64,000 bases of DNA, taken from the NCBI RefSeq assembly GCF_900460955.1, contig NZ_UFUW01000001.1:496001-560000 (forward strand). Reading direction: 5' to 3'. The DNA comes from Cardiobacterium valvarum (GTDB lineage Bacteria > Pseudomonadota > Gammaproteobacteria > Cardiobacteriales > Cardiobacteriaceae). Under the pieces are notes generated by a model. It worked only from the letters and a program-made list of their open reading frames with translations. It did no database searches and was not told the origin of the DNA. Positions 44,054-52,861 of this stretch are shown piece after piece. The translations under genes and the position numbers were made by a program. The first letter of the stretch is position 1. Each line of letters opens with the position of its first letter.

Positions 44054-47000
44054 ATGGCCCATATCACCCTTAGCCTGAAAAACCCCGCCGGCGACACCCT
44101 TGCCACCTACGCGCTTGATACTGTCGGCGCGCCGCAGCACATTGAGGCCATGCATGGGGCGTACTACCAATTTACGGATGCCGCAAGCGGGATCGGGCCG
44201 GAGCAGCTGATAACTGAGCGTAAAGGCGACGATCTCTACATCGCCTTCGATGATGGCACTGACCTTATCATCGACCACTATTTCAGCCAGGGACAGGGCG
44301 CGCTGGTTGGTACACAGGTAAACGGCGGGCTGTACAACTACCCCGTCGCCACCCTTAGTGAACATGAACTGGCGGCGGAAGTTGCCGCTGCGCAGGCGTT
44401 TGCACCCAACACGGTGGACAAAGCCGGACTGGCCGCCCTCGGCGGACTCGCCCTGATTGGCGGTGGTATCGCACTTGCCGCGCATAACCACGACAAACAC
44501 CATCACGGCGACAACATTGCACCGCAGCCGCAACCCGAACCACAACCGGGTCCTAATCCACAACCCAACCCGAATCCACAACCGGGTCCGAATCCACAAC
44601 CGAACCCGAATCCACAACCCAACCCGAATCCGCAACCGAACCCGAACCCACAACCCAACCCGAATCCACAACCCAACCCGAACCCACAACCCAACCCGAA
44701 CCCACAACCCAACCCGAACCCACAACCGAACCCACAACCGAACCCGAATCCGCAACCGAACCCGAATCCACAACCCAACCCGAATCCACAACCCAACCCG
44801 AATCCACAACCCAACCCGAATCCACAACCCAATCCGAACCCACAACCGAATCCGAATCCACAACCGAACCCGAACCCACAACCCAACCCGAACCCACAAC
44901 CCAACCCGAACCCACAACCCAACCCGAATCCGCAACCCAACCCGAATCCACAACCCAACCCGAATCCACAACCCAACCCGAATCCGCAACCCAACCCGAA
45001 TCCACAGCCGCAACCCCAACCCAACCATGCGGGCAAAATCAGCATCAGTGGCGAAGCCAAAGTCGGGCAAACGTTGACTGCTACCGTTACCGATGACGAC
45101 GGCATCCCCAATAACGTGCAATACCAGTGGCTACGCGACGGCCAACCCATCGGTGGACAGACGGGTGCAACCTACCGCCTCACTACCGACGATGCCGGAC
45201 ACAAAATCGCTGTGCGCGCCACCTATAAAGACAATGCCGGATACCACGAAAATCCGCTAAGTGAGGCCACCGCTACCGTTGCTGACAACCCGCAGCCGCA
45301 ACCGAATAACGCAGGCACGGTGAGCATCACGGGTGAAGCAAAAGTCGGTAGCGAACTCACCGCCAACATCAGCGATGCCGATGGCGTGCCGGATACAGGT
45401 GTCACCTACCAATGGCAGCGCGACGGTCAGCCCATCAGTCAAGCCACCGGCAAGACCTACACCCTGACCCAAGACGACGCCGGGCACAAAATCAGCGTGC
45501 GCGCGACGTATAAAGACAACGCCGGACACGATGAGTCCCCGCTCAGCGAGGCGCAGACCATCGTCCCGCAGGATGCCGGTCACCTCACCGTCAAGGAAAC
45601 CGACGGCCCCATCGCGGGCACCATGCACATCGGCAGCCTCGCCGACGGTGAAGCCGTGACCATCGGCAACACCACCCTCAATCTCGCCAGACTGGGCAAC
45701 CTTGCGCAGCAGCCGCAGACCGTGCTGGATAACGACAAGGGCACACTGACGCTGACCGGTTACGACCGCGCGAGCGGCACCCTGCATTACACCTACGATC
45801 CGAAAGAGCAGCCGGGTTTCGACAATGTGCGCGAAATCATTGATGTCGCGATTGGACGGGAAGGCTTCCGCGGCACAAACGGCATCGGCGTACAGCCGCT
45901 CAACCCCGCCTGGGGCGCAAACCTTGCCGCAGCCGAAGAAAGCTACGCGCGCGCGGCAAAACTGGGCGTCAAATGGGTGCGCATCGTCGCCTCGTGGCAC
46001 CGCGCGCAAGCGGCGGAAAACGGCGATTACAACTGGGAAGACCTCGACGCTGCCGTCAAACTCGCGCAGAAATACGGCATGAAAGTGCTGATGCAGGTCA
46101 GCGGCACGCCGGAATGGGCGAGTGGTGCGGACCAGCTCAGTGCCGCTGAAAAAGAAGCGCTGGACAAGCGGGGCTACTGGGTCAGCAACTTCGCGCCCAA
46201 ACCCGAACACGATGCGGACTACGCCAAATTCATGGCCGCTGTGGTCAAACGCTACGCGCCGCAGGGCATCAAGGATTACGAAGTCTGGAACGAGCCGGGC
46301 AACCCCGGCTTTTGGCACGACAGCCCGGGTAACCTCAAACCCAACGCCGCGCACTACACCAACCTGCTCAAACTCGCCTACAAAGCCGCGCATGACGCAG
46401 CACCCGATGTCAACGTGCTGGCGGGCGGTATGACTGTGGGTGAGACGCGCAGCTCGGATGGCTACATTGACCCGCGTGATTTCCTCGAACAGATGTATGC
46501 GGCGGGCGCCAAAGGCCATTTCGACACCCTCTCGCACCACCCTTACGGCATCACCTCGCGCGAATTCAAATCAAATGGCTGGGCACTGATGAACGGCGAC
46601 GTTGTTGCCCCGCCCCCTGGCGAAAAAACCCTGAAACAAATCATGCAGGAACATGGCGACGGCGACAAAAAAATCTGGGCAACCGAAGTTGGCCGCGAAG
46701 CCATGTATCAGGGCCTGGACGAAACGCAACAGGCCACCGTCATTAAAACCCTGCTCGAACAACACGCCAAGACCGGTGAGGGACCGATGATCCTCTACCA
46801 GGCGCAGAATGACCGTGCCCCCTATGTGCCAGGCATCGTCAGCCGCGATGCCGACGGCGACGGCAAACCGGACGTCAACATTGACACCGACGGCGATGGC
46901 AAACCCGATGCCAACCTTGATGCCGACGGCAATGGCATCCCCGATGCCCTCGACAAGGCAAACCGCGAAAACTACTTCGGCCTGTGGACGCACGACGGCA

Positions 47001-50000
47001 AAGAAAAACCCGCTGTCGGCGTTATCCGTAGCGCGGCTGGACAGACCGGCGGCACCAAACACAGCACCCTCACAGTGGATATCCTCGACAACGGCGCAAA
47101 TCCACCACCCGTCAACCATGCCCCGACCGATATCAGCCTCAGTACCAACAAAATCGCCGAAGGCAAAGACGGCGCAGTCGTGGGCCGCCTCACCACCACC
47201 GACCCCGATGTTGGCGACAAGCACACCTACACCGTCAGTGATGGCCGCTTTGAAGTGACCGCTGACGGCACCCTCAAACTGAAAGCGGGCTATCACATCG
47301 ACTACGCCACGGAAAAAACCGTGGACCTCACCATCACCTCAACCGACAGCGGCGGCCTTAGCGTGCGGAAACGCATCTACGTCTTCGTGCAGGACGATCC
47401 GGACTATCCCGCGCCGAGTCCGCAACCCAACCAGCAAGGCACGGTCAGCATCAGCGGTGAGGCCAAACCCGGCTCAACCCTGACCGCGACCGTCAAAGAC
47501 GGCGACGGTTTTGCCGCTGACAACGTGCAGTACCAGTGGCTGCGCGACGGCAATCCCATCGCCAATGCCAACGGCAAGACCTACACGCTCACCAGCGACG
47601 ACGCCGGGCACAAAATCACCGTGCGCGCCACCTATAAAGACAACGCCGGATACGACGAAAAACCGCTCAGCAGCCCGCTGGATATTGCCGCCAATCCGCC
47701 GCCTGCCGATGTGCCGGGCGTTACTCTGCGCGGTCCAGGCGAAATCAGCGAAGGTGGCAAGGCGACGTACACCGTTGATCTCGATCTTGCGCCGCTGCCC
47801 AGGGCGCACAGTGCCGCCGAGTTGCTTGACACCCTGCGGCAAAACGCCGGACGCGGCATTCTTTTCGGTCAGCATCAGGGGCTGAGTGCCGGGCGCAGCG
47901 CTGCCGACGGGCAGGGCTACACTTCCGATATCCACGCGCTGACCGGCCGTTATCCCTCCATCGTCGGTTTGGCGATGATGGAACCGCCGATGGATCGCAG
48001 CAAAACCGTCGCTGAAAACGGCAAGGCGATGGGGGCGGCAATCGCCAAAATCGATGCATTGGGCGGTATCGCCGCCGTGTCTGCGCATTGGGACAACCCG
48101 ATGCCGGGCCCGAATGGCGCTAACGATTTTTCCCAGGTCAACCTCAAACGCCTGCTGCCGGGCGGTGACCTGAACGGCACGCTGAATGAATGGCTGGATA
48201 CCATCGTCGCGATGGCGCAGCACGCGGTGCGCGCCGACGGTAGCAAAATCCCCTTCATCTTCCGTCCGCTGCACGAAGGCAACGGCGAATGGGCGTGGTG
48301 GTACTACGAACGCGGCGGCGTGGAAACCTACAAAGAACTCTTCCGTTATATCGTCAACTACGTCAAGGAACACGGCGCAGACGGGCAAATCCTCACCGCC
48401 TTTGCACCGAACGGCAACTTTAACGGCGATGAAAGCCGCTATCGTCTGCTCTATCCGGGCGATGATGTGGTGGATATCCTCGGCTATGACGGCTACGACA
48501 CGAATGCTGCCAAACTCGCCAAAGACGGCTGGGTCAAAGAAGTCGTGGAAGACATGGCGATGCTCGCCCGTATGGCCGAAGCGCGTGGCAAGGTTGCGGC
48601 GCTGACCGAATTCGGGCGCGGCGGCGACAAGATGATCAAGCCGCAGGGCAACGTTGACCCCGAGTTCTACACCGACCTGCTCAAAGGCATCCTCGCCGAT
48701 CCGGATGCGCGCAAAATCGCCTACATGATGACCTGGGCAAACTGGGGCGATAACGACATCTACGTTCCGAAAGCGGGCGAAGAACTGGCGGAGAATTTCA
48801 AGGCTTTTGCCAAACAACTGCTGCTCACCCGCGTTGCCGACCGCGATATCAGCGTTGATGTTACCGTCGAACACGGCACGACCGACGACGGTGACCTCAC
48901 CCTCAGCACTCACCGCGTCACCATCCGTAAAGGCGAAAGCAGTGCCACCTTCACCGTGGACGTGGCCGCCGACGGCAAGGCCGAGGGCGACGAAACCTAC
49001 ACCGTCAAAATCCGCAACCCGCAAGGGGCGACGATTACCGCAGGCAAAGACAGCGTCGCGACCACCGTTCACGACGAAACAACCCCGCCCACAAACCACG
49101 AAGGCAAAATCACCCTCAGCGGCGAAGCGAAAGTCGGCAGCGAACTCACCGCCACCATCAGCGACAGCGACGGCTTCGCCGCTGACAACGTGCAGTACCA
49201 ATGGCTGCGCGACGGCAATCCCATCGCCAAGGCCAACGGCAAGACCTACACGCTCACCAGCGACGACGCCGGGCACAAAATCACCGTGCGCGCCACCTAT
49301 AAAGACAACGCCGGATACGACGAAAAACCGCTCAGCAGCCCGCTGGATATCGACAGCGGCACGCCGAACCACAGCCCGACCGCCATCACCCTGAACGCGG
49401 GCGACAGCGCCTCGTACTGGGTCAAAGCCGAGAGCGGCGGGGCCACCGTGGGCAAACTGGGCGTCAGCGATCCCGACAGCGGCGATACCCACAGCTACAC
49501 CGTCAGCGACAGCCGCTTTGAAATCACCGCCGACGGTACCCTCAAACTCAAAGACGGGCAGAGCGTTCACTACGGCGAAGAAAAACGCATCCAGCTCACC
49601 GTGACGGCGACCGACAACCACGGCGCGGCGTACAGCCGGGACATCGCCGTGCAAGTCAAAGACGAAGGCAACAAAGGCGCGGCCAGTCCGTTGCCCGCCG
49701 CCCCCGCGCATGACCCGCAAGCGGGCATCACCGTGCCTGATGCGCCGAACATTGCCCGCGACGACGTGCAGCGCGGCGGCATCACCATCACCCCCGCCCA
49801 TGGCGCGGACAGCCTGCACCTGCGCTACCGCGACGAAAGCGGGCGGATGCACGATATCGACCTCGTCAAACACAATGGCCGCTGGCAGGCGTCCGACAGC
49901 AGCCTGAGCGTTGACCCGCAAAGCGGCGTTATCACCCTCGCGCCCGGACAAGTACAAGACGGCAGCACCGTCATGGCGGGCAATGCCGCGCGCGGCATCC

Positions 50001-52285
50001 ATGCCGACCGCGTCGCCACCCTGACCGCCGACAGCGACAGTGGCCGTATCGGCGTGCCGACCCTCGCGCATGACCCCGCCCACAGCGGCGGCATCACCCT
50101 CACCCCCGCCGCTGACAACGACAGCCTGAGTATGGCCTACACCGACAGCAACGGCATCGCCAGAACTCTCAGCGCCGCCAAAGAAAACGGCGAATGGCGC
50201 ATTACCGCCGCCGGAACCAGCGCCAGCATCGACCCGGCAAGCGGCACCATCACCCTGCCGCCAGAGAGCATCCTCGACAACAGCACCGTCCGCGCCAGCG
50301 GCGGACAAAATGGCGCACAAAGCGCAGAAACCACCCTGCGCAGCGGTGCCGATAACACCCCGCTCGAAGCCTACCTCTTTGCCGCGAGCGATGCCCCGGT
50401 CAACGAAGGCGGCAGCGCGCACTACCTGATCCGCCTGAACCGGCCCGCCGAACGCGACCTTACCTTCAACGTCCGTGTCAGCCATAAAGATACCGACGCA
50501 GGTGATCTTGATGACAGCACCCAGACCGTCACCATCCGCGCCGGCGAAAGCCACGCCACCTTCCGCATTGACACCCGTGATGACACAAACGCCGAGCGTA
50601 TCGAAACCTACAAAGTCAGCATCACGAGCGCCGATGGCGGTGCGACCGTGCCGGACTGGAAAGCCTCGCTCACCGGCGAAATCCGCGATAACGACGGCAC
50701 CATCGCCGCACCGAGTGTGCGTGAAGGCGCTGACGGCACCACCATCACTCCGACAGCAGGCGCGCGGCACATCCACATCACCTACCAAGACAACCAGTTC
50801 GGCAGCGTCACCCTGAACGCCTGGCGTGACGACAACAACCGCTGGCACCTCAGCGAAGTCAACCCGGACAAACGCACGACTGCGGCCACGATAGACCCGG
50901 ATAGCGGCAGCGTTACCCTGCCATCCAGCATCCTTGCCGCCGGCGGCCGCGTGCACGCGCACAACAACGACAGCCAAAACAGCGGCGCAGGCGGGCGCAA
51001 CAGTGCCGTCGCCGAATACGACGGCTGGAAACTCGACTGGCACGACACCTTCGACAAATCCGTCGAAGAAAGCGGCTGGGCACGCTACGGCTGGGGCTGG
51101 CAAACCCCCGAACACGGCGGCATGGGGCGCTACCAGCAAAGCAACGCCTACACCGCCGACGGTGTCCTCAACATCCAGAACCAATACCACAACGGCGCCT
51201 GGACAAGCGCTGGCATCAGCAGCGGCGACACCTTCGCGGCGAGCGGCGGACGCTGGGAAATCCGCGCCAGATTCTCCGACGCCAAAGGCATCGGCTACGC
51301 CTTCCTGCTCTGGCCGAAAAGCGAAAAATGGCCGCCGGAAGTGGACTTTGCCGAAGGCCGTGCGCGCGACCCGAACATCATGGGCACCTACCACTGGGGC
51401 ACGGCAGCCGATCACCAGCAGGACAACCAGTTCCTCCGCAACGCCGACCTGACCGACTGGCACACCTACGGCGCCATCATCGACCCCGACGCCGGCACCA
51501 TTACCTACACCTTCGACGGCAAACCGTGGTACACCCTGAAAAACGTCCCCGCCACCAGCGAAATGATGTGGCTGGGCATGCAGACCGGCTCGCAAGACCC
51601 CAACGGCAGCGCCGCACAGAGCGAAAGCATTGATAACGCCATCCCCGGCGCGCACACCCCTGCCGCCTCAAACATCCAGATCGACTGGGCGGCGCATTAC
51701 CGCAAAGACAACAGCGACACCCATACCGCCGCTGACCACGCGCAGCATGATGGCGCAACCGACAACGCCCCGCACACCTTGGGTGATACCGACGCGCCCG
51801 TCCACCTCAGCGCGCCTCTCAAAGCCAGTGCGCAGGCAGAACTCGCGGGCAAGAGCAGCGCGGAAATCCTCGACTACCTCGGTGAGCGGGGCGGTGATGC
51901 CTTCACCTTCGACGCCGCAGAGACCCCGCACAATCTCACCGGTACAGACGGCAACGACAACCTCGTCGCTGTTGGCGGCGCGAACACCCTCAAAGGCGGC
52001 AACGGCGCAGACCAGTTCGTCTTCATCACCAACCCGCTGAAAAACGCGGAAAGCCCGGCGCTGAACCAAATCCTAGATCTCAACCCGGGGGAAGACCGCA
52101 TCCGCCTCGTTACAGGCCAAGGCGAAAGTATCAGCGACCTGCAATACGACGCGGACAGCCGCCTGCTCAGCTACACCTTGCACGACAACGCCAACCACAG
52201 CTACCACAACAGCATCACCCTGCACGCGCACGACGGTCACACGCTGACGCAGGAAGAAGTGCTGGGCGTGGTGAGCATCCTGTAA
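44054..52285 (+). CDS. Giant type I-secreted multi-glycosidase (GH39/PslG-like, GH26-like, GH16-like)
   Basis: A 2743-residue protein. Residues 1-155 are almost identical to the previous giant protein, followed by a 165-residue PNPNPQ repeat linker. Two Ig-like domains reach about 510. A (beta/alpha)8 GH39/PslG-like module at about 600-1000 has acid/base E747 (VWNEPG) and nucleophile E878 (ATEVG), with a calcium-loop insert DADGDGKPD. Cadherin- and Ig-like domains follow. A GH26-like module at about 1250-1600 has E1408 (FRPLHEGNGEWAW) and E1519 (LTEFGRG). Calx-beta, Ig-like and cadherin-like domains fill the middle. A GH16-like module at about 2320-2550 has E2429, D2431 and E2434 (PEVDFAEGR). 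The C-terminus is the same RTX/type I signal as in the previous gene. It probably cleaves or remodels a biofilm or host glycan outside the cell. Substrates are not predictable from sequence. Confidence 0.9.
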   Translation: MAHITLSLKNPAGDTLATYALDTVGAPQHIEAMHGAYYQFTDAASGIGPEQLITERKGDDLYIAFDDGTDLIIDHYFSQGQGALVGTQVNGGLYNYPVATLSEHELAAEVAAAQAFAPNTVDKAGLAALGGLALIGGGIALAAHNHDKHHHGDNIAPQPQPEPQPGPNPQPNPNPQPGPNPQPNPNPQPNPNPQPNPNPQPNPNPQPNPNPQPNPNPQPNPNPQPNPQPNPNPQPNPNPQPNPNPQPNPNPQPNPNPQPNPNPQPNPNPQPNPNPQPNPNPQPNPNPQPNPNPQPNPNPQPNPNPQPNPNPQPNPNPQPQPQPNHAGKISISGEAKVGQTLTATVTDDDGIPNNVQYQWLRDGQPIGGQTGATYRLTTDDAGHKIAVRATYKDNAGYHENPLSEATATVADNPQPQPNNAGTVSITGEAKVGSELTANISDADGVPDTGVTYQWQRDGQPISQATGKTYTLTQDDAGHKISVRATYKDNAGHDESPLSEAQTIVPQDAGHLTVKETDGPIAGTMHIGSLADGEAVTIGNTTLNLARLGNLAQQPQTVLDNDKGTLTLTGYDRASGTLHYTYDPKEQPGFDNVREIIDVAIGREGFRGTNGIGVQPLNPAWGANLAAAEESYARAAKLGVKWVRIVASWHRAQAAENGDYNWEDLDAAVKLAQKYGMKVLMQVSGTPEWASGADQLSAAEKEALDKRGYWVSNFAPKPEHDADYAKFMAAVVKRYAPQGIKDYEVWNEPGNPGFWHDSPGNLKPNAAHYTNLLKLAYKAAHDAAPDVNVLAGGMTVGETRSSDGYIDPRDFLEQMYAAGAKGHFDTLSHHPYGITSREFKSNGWALMNGDVVAPPPGEKTLKQIMQEHGDGDKKIWATEVGREAMYQGLDETQQATVIKTLLEQHAKTGEGPMILYQAQNDRAPYVPGIVSRDADGDGKPDVNIDTDGDGKPDANLDADGNGIPDALDKANRENYFGLWTHDGKEKPAVGVIRSAAGQTGGTKHSTLTVDILDNGANPPPVNHAPTDISLSTNKIAEGKDGAVVGRLTTTDPDVGDKHTYTVSDGRFEVTADGTLKLKAGYHIDYATEKTVDLTITSTDSGGLSVRKRIYVFVQDDPDYPAPSPQPNQQGTVSISGEAKPGSTLTATVKDGDGFAADNVQYQWLRDGNPIANANGKTYTLTSDDAGHKITVRATYKDNAGYDEKPLSSPLDIAANPPPADVPGVTLRGPGEISEGGKATYTVDLDLAPLPRAHSAAELLDTLRQNAGRGILFGQHQGLSAGRSAADGQGYTSDIHALTGRYPSIVGLAMMEPPMDRSKTVAENGKAMGAAIAKIDALGGIAAVSAHWDNPMPGPNGANDFSQVNLKRLLPGGDLNGTLNEWLDTIVAMAQHAVRADGSKIPFIFRPLHEGNGEWAWWYYERGGVETYKELFRYIVNYVKEHGADGQILTAFAPNGNFNGDESRYRLLYPGDDVVDILGYDGYDTNAAKLAKDGWVKEVVEDMAMLARMAEARGKVAALTEFGRGGDKMIKPQGNVDPEFYTDLLKGILADPDARKIAYMMTWANWGDNDIYVPKAGEELAENFKAFAKQLLLTRVADRDISVDVTVEHGTTDDGDLTLSTHRVTIRKGESSATFTVDVAADGKAEGDETYTVKIRNPQGATITAGKDSVATTVHDETTPPTNHEGKITLSGEAKVGSELTATISDSDGFAADNVQYQWLRDGNPIAKANGKTYTLTSDDAGHKITVRATYKDNAGYDEKPLSSPLDIDSGTPNHSPTAITLNAGDSASYWVKAESGGATVGKLGVSDPDSGDTHSYTVSDSRFEITADGTLKLKDGQSVHYGEEKRIQLTVTATDNHGAAYSRDIAVQVKDEGNKGAASPLPAAPAHDPQAGITVPDAPNIARDDVQRGGITITPAHGADSLHLRYRDESGRMHDIDLVKHNGRWQASDSSLSVDPQSGVITLAPGQVQDGSTVMAGNAARGIHADRVATLTADSDSGRIGVPTLAHDPAHSGGITLTPAADNDSLSMAYTDSNGIARTLSAAKENGEWRITAAGTSASIDPASGTITLPPESILDNSTVRASGGQNGAQSAETTLRSGADNTPLEAYLFAASDAPVNEGGSAHYLIRLNRPAERDLTFNVRVSHKDTDAGDLDDSTQTVTIRAGESHATFRIDTRDDTNAERIETYKVSITSADGGATVPDWKASLTGEIRDNDGTIAAPSVREGADGTTITPTAGARHIHITYQDNQFGSVTLNAWRDDNNRWHLSEVNPDKRTTAATIDPDSGSVTLPSSILAAGGRVHAHNNDSQNSGAGGRNSAVAEYDGWKLDWHDTFDKSVEESGWARYGWGWQTPEHGGMGRYQQSNAYTADGVLNIQNQYHNGAWTSAGISSGDTFAASGGRWEIRARFSDAKGIGYAFLLWPKSEKWPPEVDFAEGRARDPNIMGTYHWGTAADHQQDNQFLRNADLTDWHTYGAIIDPDAGTITYTFDGKPWYTLKNVPATSEMMWLGMQTGSQDPNGSAAQSESIDNAIPGAHTPAASNIQIDWAAHYRKDNSDTHTAADHAQHDGATDNAPHTLGDTDAPVHLSAPLKASAQAELAGKSSAEILDYLGERGGDAFTFDAAETPHNLTGTDGNDNLVAVGGANTLKGGNGADQFVFITNPLKNAESPALNQILDLNPGEDRIRLVTGQGESISDLQYDADSRLLSYTLHDNANHSYHNSITLHAHDGHTLTQEEVLGVVSIL
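44525..45021 (+). repeat. In-frame 18-base repeats encoding a PNPNPQ linker
   Basis: Roughly 25 variants of CCCAACCCGAATCCACAA encode Pro-Asn-Pro-Asn-Pro-Gln. The first giant gene has only about five to six units (38185-38300). The 18-base unit keeps frame, so copy number can change linker length without loss of function. Confidence 0.9.
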
Positions 52286-52288
52286 ACG

Positions 52289-52327
52289 CCGTCAAGCGGG
52301 ATAAACACTGGCCTCACCAAGCGGCGT
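52289..52327 (+). repeat. Pair of CAAGCGG-family repeats after the second giant gene
   Basis: Cores at 52293 (CAAGCGGGATAAA) and 52318 (CAAGCGGCGTAAA), 25 bases apart. Same family and placement as after the first giant gene. Confidence 0.75.
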
Positions 52328-52408
52328 AAACACAGGGTCCTTGCCAGGCTGGGTTTCAGTTCTCCCTGCTTCTTTTTCTTCGTTACTATTCCTTGACACT
52401 TATCGCAT

Positions 52409-52439
52409 AAAAAACCGCTGCATAGGCAGCGGTTTTTTT
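52409..52439. terminator. Bidirectional terminator between converging operons
   Basis: AAAAAACCGCTGC/GCAGCGGTTTTTT with an ATAG loop. It has A and T runs on both sides, so it can end both the giant gene (plus) and the eight-gene operon (minus). Confidence 0.92.
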
Positions 52440-52452
52440 ATCTGGCGATGTG

Positions 52453-52851
52453 TCAGGGGCGGCAGCCGCTCATGAGGATGTCGGCTGAGGCAGGGCGGGC
52501 GAGGACAGCCTGTTTGCCGTCGCTGTGGAAGGCGAGCTGGCCGTTTTCAAAGGTGGCGGGGTTGTTGCCGGGGCGCGCTTCCAGGGTTTGTTCGCCGCCT
52601 GCGTAGCGCACTTGCAGGCGCGCTTTGCTGCTGTCGGCGTAGTGCACGGTGAGGTCGCCTTCGTTGCAGTGCCAGTTGTCCCACTGGTTGGTGATGGGCA
52701 GGTTGAGCTGGCGGGGCGCATGCCGGTATTCGGGCACCTCGTCCGGCGTTTCGCTTTCGAGGGTGATGCGCGGCGGGGTTTGGTTGTCGCTGCCGCAGGC
52801 GGTGAGCAGCAGGGAGAGGATGAGGGCGGGGGCGAGTTGTCTGTTGTTCAT
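52453..52851 (-). CDS. MliC-like lysozyme-inhibitor lipoprotein
   Basis: A 132-residue protein with a type II signal peptide ending in LLTAC (about residue 19). The mature part has WHCNEGDLTVHYADSSKARLQVRYAGG and a paired C-terminal cysteine (MSGCRP), the pattern of the MliC/PliC fold that inhibits C-type lysozyme. Family assignment is by pattern only. It is the last gene of the operon, 10 bases after slt. Pairing an inhibitor of host lysozyme with three of the cell's own murein hydrolases fits a wall-protection theme. Confidence 0.72.
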   Translation of the reverse strand: MNNRQLAPALILSLLLTACGSDNQTPPRITLESETPDEVPEYRHAPRQLNLPITNQWDNWHCNEGDLTVHYADSSKARLQVRYAGGEQTLEARPGNNPATFENGQLAFHSDGKQAVLARPASADILMSGCRP

Positions 52852-52861
52852 GGCTGTTCCT

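Noticed and set aside
47474-51655. A 1393-codon antisense frame under the multi-glycosidase gene
   Set aside because: The sense strand has clear catalytic domains. GC-rich codon bias leaves the opposite strand open. No independent evidence of coding.
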